A DNA stretch of 64,000 bases from Rhizophagus clarus. Taxonomy: Eukaryota > Glomeromycota > Glomeromycetes > Glomerales > Glomeraceae. Positions 12,241 through 24,000 of the stretch are shown here, in pieces (the stretch's first letter is position 1; the number at the start of each line of letters is the position of its first letter). The stretch covers positions 620,001 to 684,000 of the forward strand of contig BLAL01000281.1 of the NCBI GenBank assembly GCA_015698045.1, written 5' to 3'. The position numbers and the translations under genes are program-made. The notes below the pieces were generated by a model. The model saw only the letters and a list, made by a program, of their open reading frames with translations. It did no database searches and was not told the origin of the DNA.

Positions 12241-13275
12241 ATGTCCTTTTATCAATTATCATTTATTAAACTTTTGCGGATTAATTCGATTGCAATTTTG
12301 ATTATTTATCTGGTATTCAATGATTTAAATAACATTAACACGCAAATTAATAAAGTTAATGTACCTCCATTTCCTAATCAAGGAGATGATTTTTGGATTT
12401 TAACTTATGATGATAAAGTAATGTAAAAATTCTTTAACCTACGATGTTCGCTAAAAAAAATTCTCAAGGTTTTACATTTTTAATAGTTATATCATTGGAT
12501 TAAAATTAGGAACGAATTATGTTACATTAGAAAAGATGTTTTAGATTTTATCGTTGGGTATGATGGAATAATTTTTTGTATTGATAAAGATAATATTAGA
12601 AATTATTTTCATAATGTATGGTAAGTTTCTTATTACAGTCAGCCCTCCATATAATCACCAAGTTGGTTACACCCTTAACTGGTGATTGTATAGAGGTGTG
12701 ATTGTATATATAGTATATAATTTTTTTTATCAGAAATCAGAAATAAAAATTATTAAAATTATCTTAATTTTGGCCTGAATTATAAATTATAAAATTATAA
12801 ATCATATGAATTGCATATTTTTGGGTGATAGCCGTGAACAATTTTTATAATCTACATTCTAAAAAAGGAAATTTGTTTATAATTCCGGCTGAAATTTTGA
12901 TCTGACTGAAATTATAGTGACTATACAGAGGAAATATATATGTTACGGATCATGTGGTGATAGTGATTATAACCGAATTGTGATTATAAAGAGGTAAATT
13001 AACTAAGTATTAATCAGTTTCACAAAATTGGATTCTTATGTAGAGGTGTGACTATATAGGGTGTGATTGTATAGAGGTCTGACTGTATCAGATATACAAT
13101 TTTTAATTTTTTCTTTTAAAACTAATTAGTTTATTATATTTTATAAAGAAATAAAACTGATGATGGAAATTATTATTTTAGTAATAAGATTTCTGCTTGT
13201 AGTTATCAACCAATTTATACTGCAAATAATATAAATTATTTCATTAACAGTCAGTGGAAATATCACACTAATTGA
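12241..13275 (+). pseudogene. anchored tectonin family, truncated fifth copy
   Basis: Exon 1 (12241-12420) encodes the anchor (SFIKLLRINSIAILIIYLVFND) but lacks the segment before FWILT that other copies have. Exon 2 (about 12490-12620) keeps YHW...DFIVGYDG. The following intron is enlarged by a 450 bp MITE. Exon 3 (from about 13150) keeps DDGNYYFSNKISACSYQP, but the codon split across this junction, TGG in the intact copies, would read TGA here. The copy ends in an in-frame TGA near 13275 and exons 4 and 5 are missing: the family homology stops about 25 bp before the probable border of a large TIR element at 13301. It may have been truncated by that insertion, though the missing exons are not found beyond the element's other end. 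Confidence 0.7.
12636..13085. mobile_element. Tc1/pogo-type MITE in an intron, TSD TA
   Basis: The 450 bp element has terminal inverted repeats: left CAGTCAGCCCTCCATATAAT, right (reverse complement) CAGTCAGACCTCTATACAAT. It is flanked by TA on both sides (12634-12635 and 13086-13087). No coding capacity. Related termini occur in the 196 bp MITE at 32685-32880. Confidence 0.8.
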
Positions 13276-14639
13276 TAGAGAAATTTTTTGTACTATGATA
13301 TCATTGGGAAAGTTGTATCAGTTCAGATCTGTGATGATCTGCAATTTTAGCAGATTGCCGCATTTTTTTAATGCAATTTTGTTAAGAATCTGCGCAATAC
13401 TGCAGAAATTATTTTTTTTATTTTTTCAAAGATTTTTTTATGAAAAATTTGTGATAATCTCCAAAATTGCAGATTTTTAAAAATACTTTGTACAAAAATC
13501 TTTAAAGATTTTCACAATTTTCTTCTTTAATTTGATAAACTTTGCATATTTATTTTGATAAACTTTACCACTAGTCAAAAAAGGACAATTCGGCCTAAAT
13601 TTGACCAGGTCGAATATAGGTCAAATGACGATCTAACCTATGTCAAATTGAGGCCGATTTTTTTGGCGCATTTAGAGTGCCAATCATCCAACATTTGGAA
13701 AGAATATTCAACCAAAATTCGACTAACATTCAACTATTATTAGTACTACCATTAGTAATTTATTCGACTTAAATTTTAAAACGAACTATGGTCTAATGAT
13801 AATCAATTTTTTATTTAATTGCAGTTTTAAATTTGTGATTTTATTAGATAATATTATATTACAAATTATATTATTATCTATTTAATTCTACCCTAATAAT
13901 GTAAAGACTAATCTATCTGTCTAGAGATTATTATACCTAAATGATAAAAAATTTCCAATTTTTTTTACTCTAAAAAAATTTGAAGTAACCATCTAAAAAA
14001 GTAAAGAATGAACAGTTAGTAATATTTGTTAAAATAAAGGAAAATTTGAATTTTTTCTACTTGCCGAATCTCTTGTTTAAGTTTTTAAAATCCAAATCAA
14101 CTTATCTATTGAAGACCATTCATCAGGAAATTTTATAGTGCGAAAAGTTGCGCAAGATTACGCATTGTAATATTTCGTAAGTTTTCAGACCCGCTGCAAG
14201 TTTGCGGAAGAGTAATATTTCGTAACTTTTTAAAATATTTCGAAATATTATGATATGCAAAGTTTCGTAATTTTACGGTTCGTAATATTTCGTAATTTTA
14301 CGCATTCGCAATATTTCGTAATTTTACATAATATTTCGTAAGTTTCCAGACCCGCCGCAAGTTTGCGTAAGCGTAATATTTTGTAACTTTTTAAAATATT
14401 TCAAAATATTACGATATGCGTAATTTTACGGTTCGTAATATTGTGTAATTTATTGCGTAATATTTCGCAACTTTTTAAAATATTTTGACGATTCGTAATT
14501 TTACATAAATATTTTGTAATGTTTCAAAATTCATTTTTGTACTATAAGTTTATATAATGTATATTTTATTAGATATAATATGAATTAAATTATAAAAAAT
14601 TACAAGTATTTATTACTATATACAGAATATATAAAAGTA

Positions 14640-15425
14640 AAAAAAGAAAGAGTAACGATACAATTAGATGTAAAAAAAGAGAAACAGCTATAGTAACGTT
14701 GGTATTAGATATAAAGATAAAAGAAATATTGTTAGTATTGTTAGTGTTGTTAATATTAGAGTAAAAAGAGTTAAAGAAACAGTAGAAACATGGATATTAT
14801 CGTTAGTATTAAAGTACAAGTAAAAGAAAAAAAGGAAACGTAGATAGTATTGTTAGTATTATGATATAAAGTAACAATTAGGGTAAAAAACGCATTAGTA
14901 TTAAAACAATTAGTATTAATAAACAAATATTTCTATACCTGCAAAGAATAAACTAAAAATAAAAAAAAGAGGAAAAATAAACATGTTGTTGGTATTAAGT
15001 AAAAGGAGTAAAAAAAACATAATTAGTATTGTTAGTATCGTTAGTATTGAAGTAAAAGTAAAAAGGAATAAAGGAAATATGGATATTATTGTTAGTATTA
15101 CGACACAAAGTAACAGAGGTAAAAAGAAAACGAAAATAATTAGTATTAATAAACAAATATTTCTATACCTGCAAAGAATAAACTAAAAATAAAAGAAAGG
15201 GGAGACAAAATAAAAAATAAACATGTTGTTAGTATTAAGTAAAAGGAGTAAAAAAAACATAATTAGTATTATTAGTATCGATCGTTAGTATTAAAGTACA
15301 AGTAAAAAGAAATAAAGGAAACATGTATATTATTGTCAGTATTACGATACAAAGTAAAAAAGAAGTAAAAAATAATGAAATAATTATTATTAATAAACAA
15401 ATATTTCTATACCTGCAAAGCAATA
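14640..15425. repeat. GTTAGT-rich diverged tandem repeats
   Basis: Blocks with GTTAGTATTGTTAGTATCG and AAATATTTCTATACCTGCAA recur at about 230-260 bp spacing (e.g. 14924, 15160, 15400). Similar GTTAGT-rich sequence lies left of the Myb/SANT-like gene in the other element (37440-37860). ORFs read through here are not convincing genes. Confidence 0.6.
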
Positions 15426-16260
15426 AATTATGAAATATATGTAAATATTCTGTATATAATTAAAAAATATTGAACAAAAGGATAAAAAAATAATAAAAAG
15501 AAGAGAAAAATATTGAACAAAAAAATAAAGAAATAAAGAGACAAAAAATAAATAGGACAAAAAATGCGTGCAGATTAAATCACATGCAAGGATCAGCCTA
15601 ATTTTGATTGGCCAGAAAATATGATACTATATGCACAATCATATCATGCAGATTAATTATCAACAACGCGAGCGTGACATAAATAAATCGTGACTGAAAC
15701 TTGTGTTCAATTTGTGTTCAATTTGTGTTAATAATTCTGGTGAAAAATTATTAATTTTGGCCAAATTTCGTTAAATTTGTTAAATTTGTGTTGAATTTGT
15801 GTTGAATTTGTGTTGCGTAATTTTTTATTTATCACAAGGGGATGATATTTAGTAATTGCATGTACGATGTACAAGATTTTTTTTATGATTTTTTTAAGAA
15901 ATGTACGCAAAATATTTAATCAGAATATAATTATTTTTAATTAAATTGATTAAAAAAATTAATTTTTTTAAGAAATGTATGCGAAATATTTAAAATTCAA
16001 TAGAATGTGCTAATAATAAATTGTTTTATTTTTAAATATGATATATTGATATTTATATTTAAAACAATTAAACATGTACATGATTTAATTAATATGTTTA
16101 ATGATAAAAAGTGTAATAAATTAAATTTTAATTGAAACGAGAAATAAAATCAAACCAAAGAGGTATTGTTCAAATTTTATTTAAAGTGACATTTTACGAC
16201 TTTCTTTCAAATTTTTACTCATCCCAAAATCAAATTATAAAAATCAAATCTAAACTAATA

Positions 16261-16885
16261 ATGCCTCGTCACACACGTTCACGTCGTTCCCACTATAACG
16301 TCCATTGGAACTGGGCTATGATGGATGAACTTGTTGACATACGCCGAGACAGAAACCGCGCCTACCACAATATTAATAGTAGAAGCCGCTATGATTTTTG
16401 GGACTCTGTTGCCAATAGGTTCATATGACTAATATCTATAATTTCTTTAAGAAAGAATTTAAATTCAAATTAACCAATCCATTTAATTAAATCAGAATAA
16501 ATAGAATATTTCAGACGAGAGTTTCTGGGCAACAGTGCAGCCAAAAGTGGAGGAACCTCGTCAGGGATTACCATGTAAGTAAATAAATAAAATTACATTC
16601 ATATAAATTAAATGTATTTATCGAATATTCAAACTGATTTTGATATTTAGAACTATGTCCTTTATCATAATGGTAACCCTGGGCGGCGGCTGTGGACGCG
16701 TACCGGCCAAAGATATTATCGCGAATTTAGAACGAGATTCTGGGAGAGGCCGGGTAATTATACTATAATAAAATTTATAATTAATATTTACGTTCATGTT
16801 TTAAATTTGATAAATTTGATCAATTTTAGTCACGTGTGACGATTGTAGGAGAAGGAGAAACTTACCTATGTATCGTAGAAGATAA
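16261..16885 (+). CDS. Myb/SANT-like DNA-binding protein of a TIR element, four exons
   Basis: Exons 16261-16418, 16496-16574, 16651-16753 and 16830-16885 join in phase into 131 residues ending at TAA. The first intron has a weak donor (GTTCAT), but the junction is supported by alignment to the gene at 39125-39731: ANR-INRIFQTRVSGQQ against AQR-IQRRFRVRFTGQQ. Residues about 15-85 (HWNWAMMDELVDIRRDRN ... FWDSVANR ... GQQCSQKWRNLVRDY) have the spacing of a Myb/SANT, trihelix or MADF helix-turn-helix domain, with key Trp residues in each helix. A second block (GRRLWTRTGQRYYREFRTRF) and a basic tail (CRRRRNLPMYRRR) follow. It lies between subterminal repeat clusters inside a TIR element, so it may bind those repeats as TnpA does in En/Spm. 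Domain assignment is by pattern; the role is inference. Confidence 0.7.
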
Positions 16886-17300
16886 TTATTTTTATTTTTT
16901 TATTTATTAAGTGAGTAGCTAGGCCCAGTCCGTACCAAATATCAGCTGGAGACTCACGTTTTTTTTGGGCTGTGACTGATACTGACGTCCACGCCGTACA
17001 GCCTGGGTACTATTTTATAAAATAGTAGCGAACAAGTATCAAATGTGTATTTTTTTATTAAGTTATAATAAAAATTAGAATTTACTTTAATTTTAACATA
17101 AAAATTGTAAATGATAAAAAATTCGTAAATAAAAATAAATTTGTTTTCCCAAACTTAAAAAAAAAGGTGTTTATATAAAAGAAAAGGTGTTTATATTATT
17201 TTTGATTATTCAATAGTATCACATGCCCCTTGTATACGTTCTACTGCATACACAGCTTTAACGATCGAATAGTAATATTAAATTTTCGAAATATTTTAAC

Positions 17301-17560
17301 CGTAATATTACGCAGGTTTACAGTCTTGTAAATTTTCAAAATATTTTAAGCGTAATATTACGCAGGTTTACAGTCTCGTAAATTTTCGAAATATTTCAAC
17401 CGTAATATTACGCAGGTTTACAGTCTCGTAAATTTTTGAAATATTTCAACCGTAATATTACGCAGGTTTACAGTCTCGTAAATTTTCAAAATATTTCAAT
17501 CGTAATATTACGCAGGTTTACAGTCTCGTAAATTTTCGAAATATTTTGACCGTAATATTG
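17301..17560. repeat. 50 bp tandem repeat, five copies
   Basis: Units starting CGTAATATTACGCAGGTTTA recur exactly every 50 bp at 17301, 17351, 17401, 17451 and 17501. Each starts with the perfect palindrome CGTAATATTACG. Forms the right subterminal region of the element at 14127-17736. Confidence 0.9.
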
Positions 17561-17879
17561 CATAAATCTTACGATATTAAAAACTTGCATAATATTTTGA
17601 CCGTAATATCACATAAATCTTACGAAATTGTAAACTTATGTAATATTTTGAAATTTTTCGAAATATTATGCCATAAACTTTCGTAAACTTACAAAATCGT
17701 AAACTTACGCAATTTTTCGCCCTATAAAATTTCCTGATGTTATAACAACAAAAGAGATTATTAATTAGTTTCTTTCTTATACGGTATGTTTTATTTACAT
17801 TTTTAACCCAGCTATTATTAATTGGTTACTTAAAGATTCTCCAGCGTAACAGATTAATAAATATTAAAAAATAAGACAA

Positions 17880-19790
17880 TTTACTCACTATTTCTGAAAT
17901 ACAAGAAAAAGAAAAAAAAAGTTAGAACTTTTTTTAAAAAAGCTTCAAAATTTTTTTTAAAGCTTTACCTGGAATTCCAATGTCCAATTCAAAGCTGATT
18001 TCTTTACAAAGAAGAAAAAAAAAGTTAAAACTCTTTTTTTCAAGTTTTGAAATTTTAAAATTCAAAACTATACCAGATTTCAGTATCAAAATTGGAAACT
18101 GGATTCCTATGAAAAAAAAAGTAAAAAACATAACAAAATATTAAATTTCATTAAATTTTGTTAAAAATAATAACAAAAAAACTCACTGAAGGTCTATTGT
18201 CTCACACATTCCAATGTGTCCCTTACCTAAAAAATCTTAGCATCCAAAGAGAGCCAAAGAGTAACCTAAAAATAATAAAGAATAAACTCGTTAGTTAACT
18301 CGCTAAAATAAAAAAATTGGAAATAATAAAAAAACTCACTATAAATCCGCGCATCCAAAGATCCAAAGAACAAATTACTAAAAAAAGGAAACCTCTAAAA
18401 ATTAGTAGATATTTCGTAAAAATTATAATTCAAGAAAAAACCTACCTGTCCAGAACTGTTTAAAAAAAAGAGATTAGAGGTCAGCATATATTCCATTAAA
18501 ACAGTTAGAACATGTAAACTAAACAGGAAAAAAACTTACTGAAACGAAGTTCCACACATCCAAAAAGAACAAGAAACCGCTTAAAAAAATTAAAGACAAA
18601 CTGTTAATAAGTGTTCGTTAAAATAATTAAAGAAAAAGAAAGAAACCTTTTGAAATGCCATGTTCAGAAAACTGAAGGAGTCACATAAAAAAGAAAAATC
18701 GTAACATCGCTATAAATGTTTTGTTAAAAACTGGAAAATGTTTTTGAGTATTCTTTACGAAAGAGAGATGATTGTGGAGGGAGAGAAGAAGAAAGAAAGA
18801 AAGGGAAGAGAAACGGAAGGGAAAGAACAAAGAAACGAAAGAAAAGAAGTAAAGTGAGTTGAGAGAAAAGGTTAAGGGAGAGATTAAGGGGAAGGGAGGG
18901 AAGGGGGAGATTTCGTGAATATCAATTATCATTAATTAATATGACGATTCATAGATTAATTATTGATATAATTATTAATGTAGTAAAATAAGAGATTAAT
19001 TCAACATCTAAAAAGCCGAAGAACAAATTGTTTTAAAAAAAAGAAAGAAAAAAGTAATTAGATAGCGTTCTTTAAAAAATGAAATAAAAAATTATTCAAA
19101 AATATCTTACCAAATTATCACGTCCAAAAAGCTGAAAATTTACCTACAAAAGAAGAAAAAAACTGAAATGTTATTAAACGTTTCATGACTTTTATTAAAA
19201 AGTAATTAAGAAAAATAACACCAAATTCTTACCCATCCGAGTATCTTGAAGAACCAGCCGTCTGCAAAAAAAACTGTTATTAAAAGTTTGTTAAATAAAA
19301 TTAAAAAAAAAAGATTTCACTAACCGAGAAGTCCACCTTCTGGAGTTTTTCTGTGCGTCATCGTATTCATAATGTAAACTCCATCCTTTCATTTTTCTTG
19401 ATGTATCCATCCAAATCACTTAAAAAATGTAAGAGAATGAACTATTAGAAGCGTTTGTTAAATAAATAATTAAAGAAAAAAAAAGAAATAAAAGCTTACC
19501 AAAATTTTGTGTCTAAAAAGACCGAAAGGACTATCTAAAATAAAAGAAAAAAAAGCATTAGAAAACGTTCCATTAAGTTATTTAACAAAAGTATGAGAGA
19601 AATAGGGAAAGGAAAAAGAAAAGACAAAGAAAAGAAAGGGAAAGGGAAAGACAAAGTAAAGGGAAGGATGGAGGATAAAGGAAAGATAGGACAAAGATAG
19701 GGAAAGGATGAAGGGAAGGGAAAACAAGGGAATGGGAAGGATAAAAGAAAAAAAAAGGATAAAAGGGGAAGCATTGTTAAAAGTTTAAAT
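17880..19790 (-). repeat. intron-like micro-exon array A (minus strand)
   Basis: Read on the minus strand this is a chain of short segments (about 30-60 nt) bounded by T-tract+AG acceptors and GT donors, e.g. TTTTTTTTTCATAG|GAATCCAGTTTCCAATTTTG near 18108 and TTTTTTTGCAG|ACGGCTGG near 19264. Spacers carry GAACAAACTGTTAATAAGTG-like inverted motifs. The array probably begins at about 13900 and is interrupted by the nested element at 14127-17736. The 18750-18920 and 19590-19780 parts are purine-rich on the plus strand. No coherent protein is seen. Confidence 0.6.
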
Positions 19791-20159
19791 CTAAACTTTT
19801 AGATGGTATATTACACGTACCACCAGTTCAATTATACGTGATTTGCAATACGACGCTCAATTAATGTATACTATTCGACTATGTCGAATAGATATCTAAC
19901 TGTAAATCATTACTAATTGAGGTCAATTTTTTTTGATTTTAGTCGAATATGGGCCGAATTTTGTTAAGGCCGAATATTCTTTTTTCAACTAGTGTACATT
20001 ACTAATTTTTTAAACTTTTTTAAAGAAACAATTTTTTCTATCACTTTAAAGAAATAATTTTATAACACTTTTAAAGAAATAATTTTTTAACGCCTTAAAA
20101 AAATTAATTTGTTTAAGTTACCAAAGAAAAAAAAAAATAAATTTTTAATGGATTCTTTT

Positions 20160-20712
20160 TTAAGCTTCGAAGCTTGTCAGATAATCAGACTTTAAGAATA
20201 ATTTTTTTTTAAAAAAAAAATAAAAAATACTGTTTCTTTATAAGGTTCGAAGTCTTTAAGACAAGTTTTCCAATGTTTGATGGAATGCCAAAGGTACAAG
20301 TTCCGGATTCAAACAAAAATTTTTTATTTATAGTTTTAAAGTGCGGGATGGACGAGAAATTAGGAAGTTTTCAAATTTCAAAGTTTTACGGACAAAAATG
20401 GCAAGATCTGTCTTGCGAAGCTATTTTAAAAATTTTTTTTTTTGTAGCTTCTTTTCTAAGTTTTAGATGAACCCAAAGCCCTTTCCAGACTCTATTTTGA
20501 AGGTTAGAGGTCCTGGATGTTAAAGAACAGCCCTGGATTCTCCACTTCGAAGGGTAGAGATCCTTGACGCTGAAGAACTGTTCTGAACTCTCCATTTCGA
20601 AGGTTAGAGGTCCTTGACATTGAAGAACAGTTCTGGACTCTCCATTTCGAAGGTTAGAGGTCCTTGATACTAAAGAACGGCTCTGGACTCTCCATTTCGA
20701 AGGTTAAAGCCT

Positions 20713-20714
<2 letters not shown>
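20160..20714 (+). repeat. array B, 5' part with 50 bp repeats
   Basis: From 20500 the unit AAGGTTAGAGGTCCTTGACA (then TTGAAGAACAGTTCTGGACTC and CTCCATTTCG) recurs every 50 bp at about 20500, 20550, 20599, 20649 and 20699. The same words (GGACTCTCCATTTCG, CAGCTCTGGA) reappear beyond the LINE, so this is one array split by the LINE insertion. Confidence 0.75.
20701..20714 (-). repeat. target-site duplication of the LINE, 3' copy
   Basis: AGGTTAAAGCCTTC, identical to 29559-29572; it directly abuts the poly-A tail of the LINE. Confidence 0.92.
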
Positions 20715-20747
<33 letters not shown>

Positions 20748-21061
20748 GTGTTGAAGCCGTACCATCATTTATTAAGCAAGATAGGATTACAACTATAATC
20801 ACTTCTGACTAGCTATGGGTACTCCCAGTTCTAAAACCGGTCTAATCATCCACCAATGCATTAATTAAAGAATTATAAAATTAACTAATAAATAAAAATA
20901 AACCTAAAAATTAACAAACAATAAACTAACCAAAAATTAAATACCCTAAAATAATAAAAATAAATAACAATCATAACAAACTAACAATAAACTAACTAAA
21001 ATATAAACCAAAATAACACTTCAACCTTTCCATAAAAATAACCCCATTAAAACCATTAAAT

Positions 21062-24000
21062 TCACACTAATACTTGTTGAAGAAAAACCTTGAATCGAGG
21101 CTTGGCGCGCATCGTCGGTAGCCAAGAATCCACTTGAAACGATTTGATGAATCCATCGATCGCTTTCCATGTTAAAGGCACCGCGGCAGCCTTACGTTCC
21201 GCCGCAGTTTTGTGTTTTAAGGGGGGTGGTGTAAGCACCGGGAGAGGCGGATCATCGTAAACTATGCAATCTGTGTAGCTGTCAAAGGTCGCCTGATTAA
21301 TATCGTGTCTATGATGTGCGGGCAATCCGTTACTATCACTCGCGTAAGCCGGCGGGGTAGGGCGATTCTGTGTTTGTATTGCACAGAGATCAAGGTATCC
21401 GTATTGGGATCGTCGCATGGAGGCTCGTTTCGCCTGAGTGGATATGTTGTTTCGTTTCTCCCATTCCACAGTGAGATTGCATCGTGGGATCCAGATGTGG
21501 TGTTTGAATACTAAAACAAAGCGTAAGATGAGATTAGCCATAATCTCCCTTGCAACGCTGGTCGATATGCGGAGCATAGTCTGTAGTGTCCTGATCCAAC
21601 CGCTATTAGCTCTGACCAAGATAGCTATGCTGCAGAACCGGCGAAATTCATCAGATGGTGGCGATAAGCCTAATATCTCGTGTGTGCACCGTCACGTTGC
21701 GTGTTCGTTGAGTGAGTCCGCTGCCAGGCATTGATTAATGATAAAGTGAAAATCCTTTAAAAGTTGTTCGTGAATCAGGGCCCATTTGTCCTCGTAAGCA
21801 GTACAGTTCATGAGATGAGTCCAAGTTTCTTTTTCGCTGTTGCAGCCAGTACATAAATAATGATCGTATAGCATTGGTTTGCGTTGCGCTAGCGCCTGGC
21901 CTGAAGGGAGTGCCTTGTGAAGAAGTTTAAATAAAAAACATAATAATCGATTGATATTGACGGATCGGTAGCGAAAGCCCGTAAATTGGTTAATTAGCAT
22001 CCAAGTAACCTGCCAGTCGCATTAAACCGAATTTAAATGACATTCTTTGCGGTTAATGTTGAGGAGTGACCACTCAGTAGCATCAAAAGTGTTAAAAATT
22101 CGCAAAATAAAGCGCCGTAGATTGGTTTCTATGGGGATATCTTTAAAAGCGGGGAAGAATCTGATATCATGGTTAGTAAAATCTATTCTACTGTCAAAAA
22201 TGTTATCACTATTTAAACCCTCTTTTGCTAATCTATCAGCAGCTTCATTTCCTTCGTTCCCATCATGACCTTTGACCTTCACCAGTTCCAAGTTTAACTG
22301 TTTCTCCTTGCAAACCATTTTGATCTTCATAATTACTAGTGCGTTAGGTTGTTTCATTCTCGCTCTGGTACGAGGGTCGTCCCAGTTATTGATGGCAGAT
22401 ATGGCGCATTGGCTATCCGTGTGTATCCTAACAGCTGAATCGCTCGGCGTATCTAAAAGCGCTAAGAATATGGCCACCAATTCCGCCCTAGTGGATGAGG
22501 GCCAGAATGCCACTCTGGCTGACGTAGTGAGCACGGTATTATTTTGCATTTCTAAGTAAACCCCTGCTCCCATGTCGCTAGTAATGTTGTCCGCCGCGTA
22601 GTGAGATAGCGTATTGTTAATAGGGCCTTGTTGTAACGATCCGTCAGTGTAAAAATTTAATGTCTCTCCTGCTGTCATATTGTTAGTAATCATCTCATTA
22701 AATCTAATCAAAGCATGTCTTAGGGGAGCGTTAGAGATCCATCGATGGATCCATACTAGGTCATTTTTCCCAGGTAGATCCGATCCATTGATACTAACAT
22801 TTACGGCGGGAGTATTCTGTGCATGCGCTGATAGCTCTAAGTCTGCGGCTGGTGAGTTTGCGGATAGAGCATACTCCCAGGTGGAACTGTGATTGTCAAC
22901 ACCGATTGTTAAGATCTCCTTCCATTCATTGTGGATAAGCTGACCTTCCTCGGAGATCTTAGTGATAGGGAGGATGCGGATGCGCTGTCTCGGTATAATT
23001 CGATCTACCCCTGCGGGTTGTGTTTGTGCTGTGACAACGTTCATATCAGCGCAAGAGTGTGAGTCTGTGAGTGTGACTGGTGTGACGAGGCAACATTCTT
23101 GTGTGTGTTGTGAGCCGCGCGTGTGGATGCGCGCTTTCTTAATCTTGCCTATGGTGAGACTAGCTTCCATTGTATTAGGAAAACCTACGGCTAAAAATTT
23201 CTTTGCTCGGCCGTCTGAGGGCAGAGGTGGAAGTAAGTGCCATAGTATTTGACGAATTGAGAAATTGGTACCCAATGTATCGCTGTTCCTGTGCCTTTGC
23301 GTTCAGATGACCTTGGTTAAGGTGCTGTACCATTTAGCAACACGCCCTTTAGGTGATTGTCCAGCTAATAGTCGGTATAGGTTCCAGCTGATAAGTCTGC
23401 CCGATGGTAGTAGTATCTGTTCTAACCAAAAGATCGGGAAACGTGCCAATTGTCTGAAGGTAAGAAAATGGTGGACCTTCCTAATTTCTGCAAAGAGTTC
23501 AATTAACGGTGTGCCATTATACGGAAGTGTCCAATCTTGTTCGTCATAAGGATCCTGGCACAAGGATATGTTTAACTGTCGTCCTATGATTAAAGTATGT
23601 AGGCTGAGGGTGGCTCTCACAATGGGTTTAAGTAAAAGTAACACATCTAAGTTATAAGTCAAAATATTTGTAGGAATGCCAGCCCGAAGCTGGACGGATA
23701 GCAATCGTATCAATGTGATTTCGGAGGCTAAGGAGTTTCCGTTAATGTATTTGGCGAGCATAGCCACTTGGTTAGCGCACAGTATCTTCCACGGATAGTC
23801 TAGGCCTACAATGTCCGGATGGAAGAGAGCAGAAGTGGGGAAGCTACTCGCTAAGCCAAGTTTTTGTTTGACTAATTTAAGAACGGGTGTGAAAAGCGAA
23901 TTCCATTCGTTTTCTGATAACGTTGCTAGCTGTCCTACATAAAGCAGTTTCGGTATAAGTACTCTGTTGACCAAATAGACTATATGTCCCACTGACAATA

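Larger units (their letters stand above)
14127..17736. mobile_element. nested TIR element with subterminal repeats and a Myb/SANT-like gene
   Basis: The left end CAGGAAATTTTATAGTGCGA is mirrored at the right end (reverse complement CAGGAAATTTTATAGGGCGA), each followed by imperfect TTGCG...TTACG. Both subterminal regions (14150-14530 and 17280-17720) are packed with short motifs such as CGTAATATTACG and CGAAATATT, typical of binding sites for an element-encoded protein. The interior has GTTAGT-rich repeats and the gene at 16261-16885. Only AT is shared as a possible target duplication, so the superfamily is uncertain. Confidence 0.65.
13569..19994. mobile_element. CACTA-like element 1, TSD TAC
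   Basis: It begins CACTAGTCAAAAAAGGACAA and its right end reads, in reverse complement, CACTAGTTGAAAAAAGAATA; both continue into TTCGGCCT. TAC flanks both sides (13566-13568 and 19995-19997), matching the 3 bp duplication of the CACTA (En/Spm) superfamily. Inside are a nested TIR element (14127-17736) and an intron-like repeat array. No transposase of its own is visible, so it would be non-autonomous. Confidence 0.7.

Noticed and set aside
14983..15423. Small ORFs in the GTTAGT-rich repeats
   Set aside because: Low-complexity repeats read in open frames on both strands; no conserved protein pattern.
17301..17560. CRISPR-like or centromeric satellite
   Set aside because: Continuous 50 bp tandem units without spacers, confined to the subterminal region of one TIR element.
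18681..19774. Ser/Phe/Pro-rich minus-strand ORFs
   Set aside because: They come from purine-rich tracts within array A and have no start or domain support.
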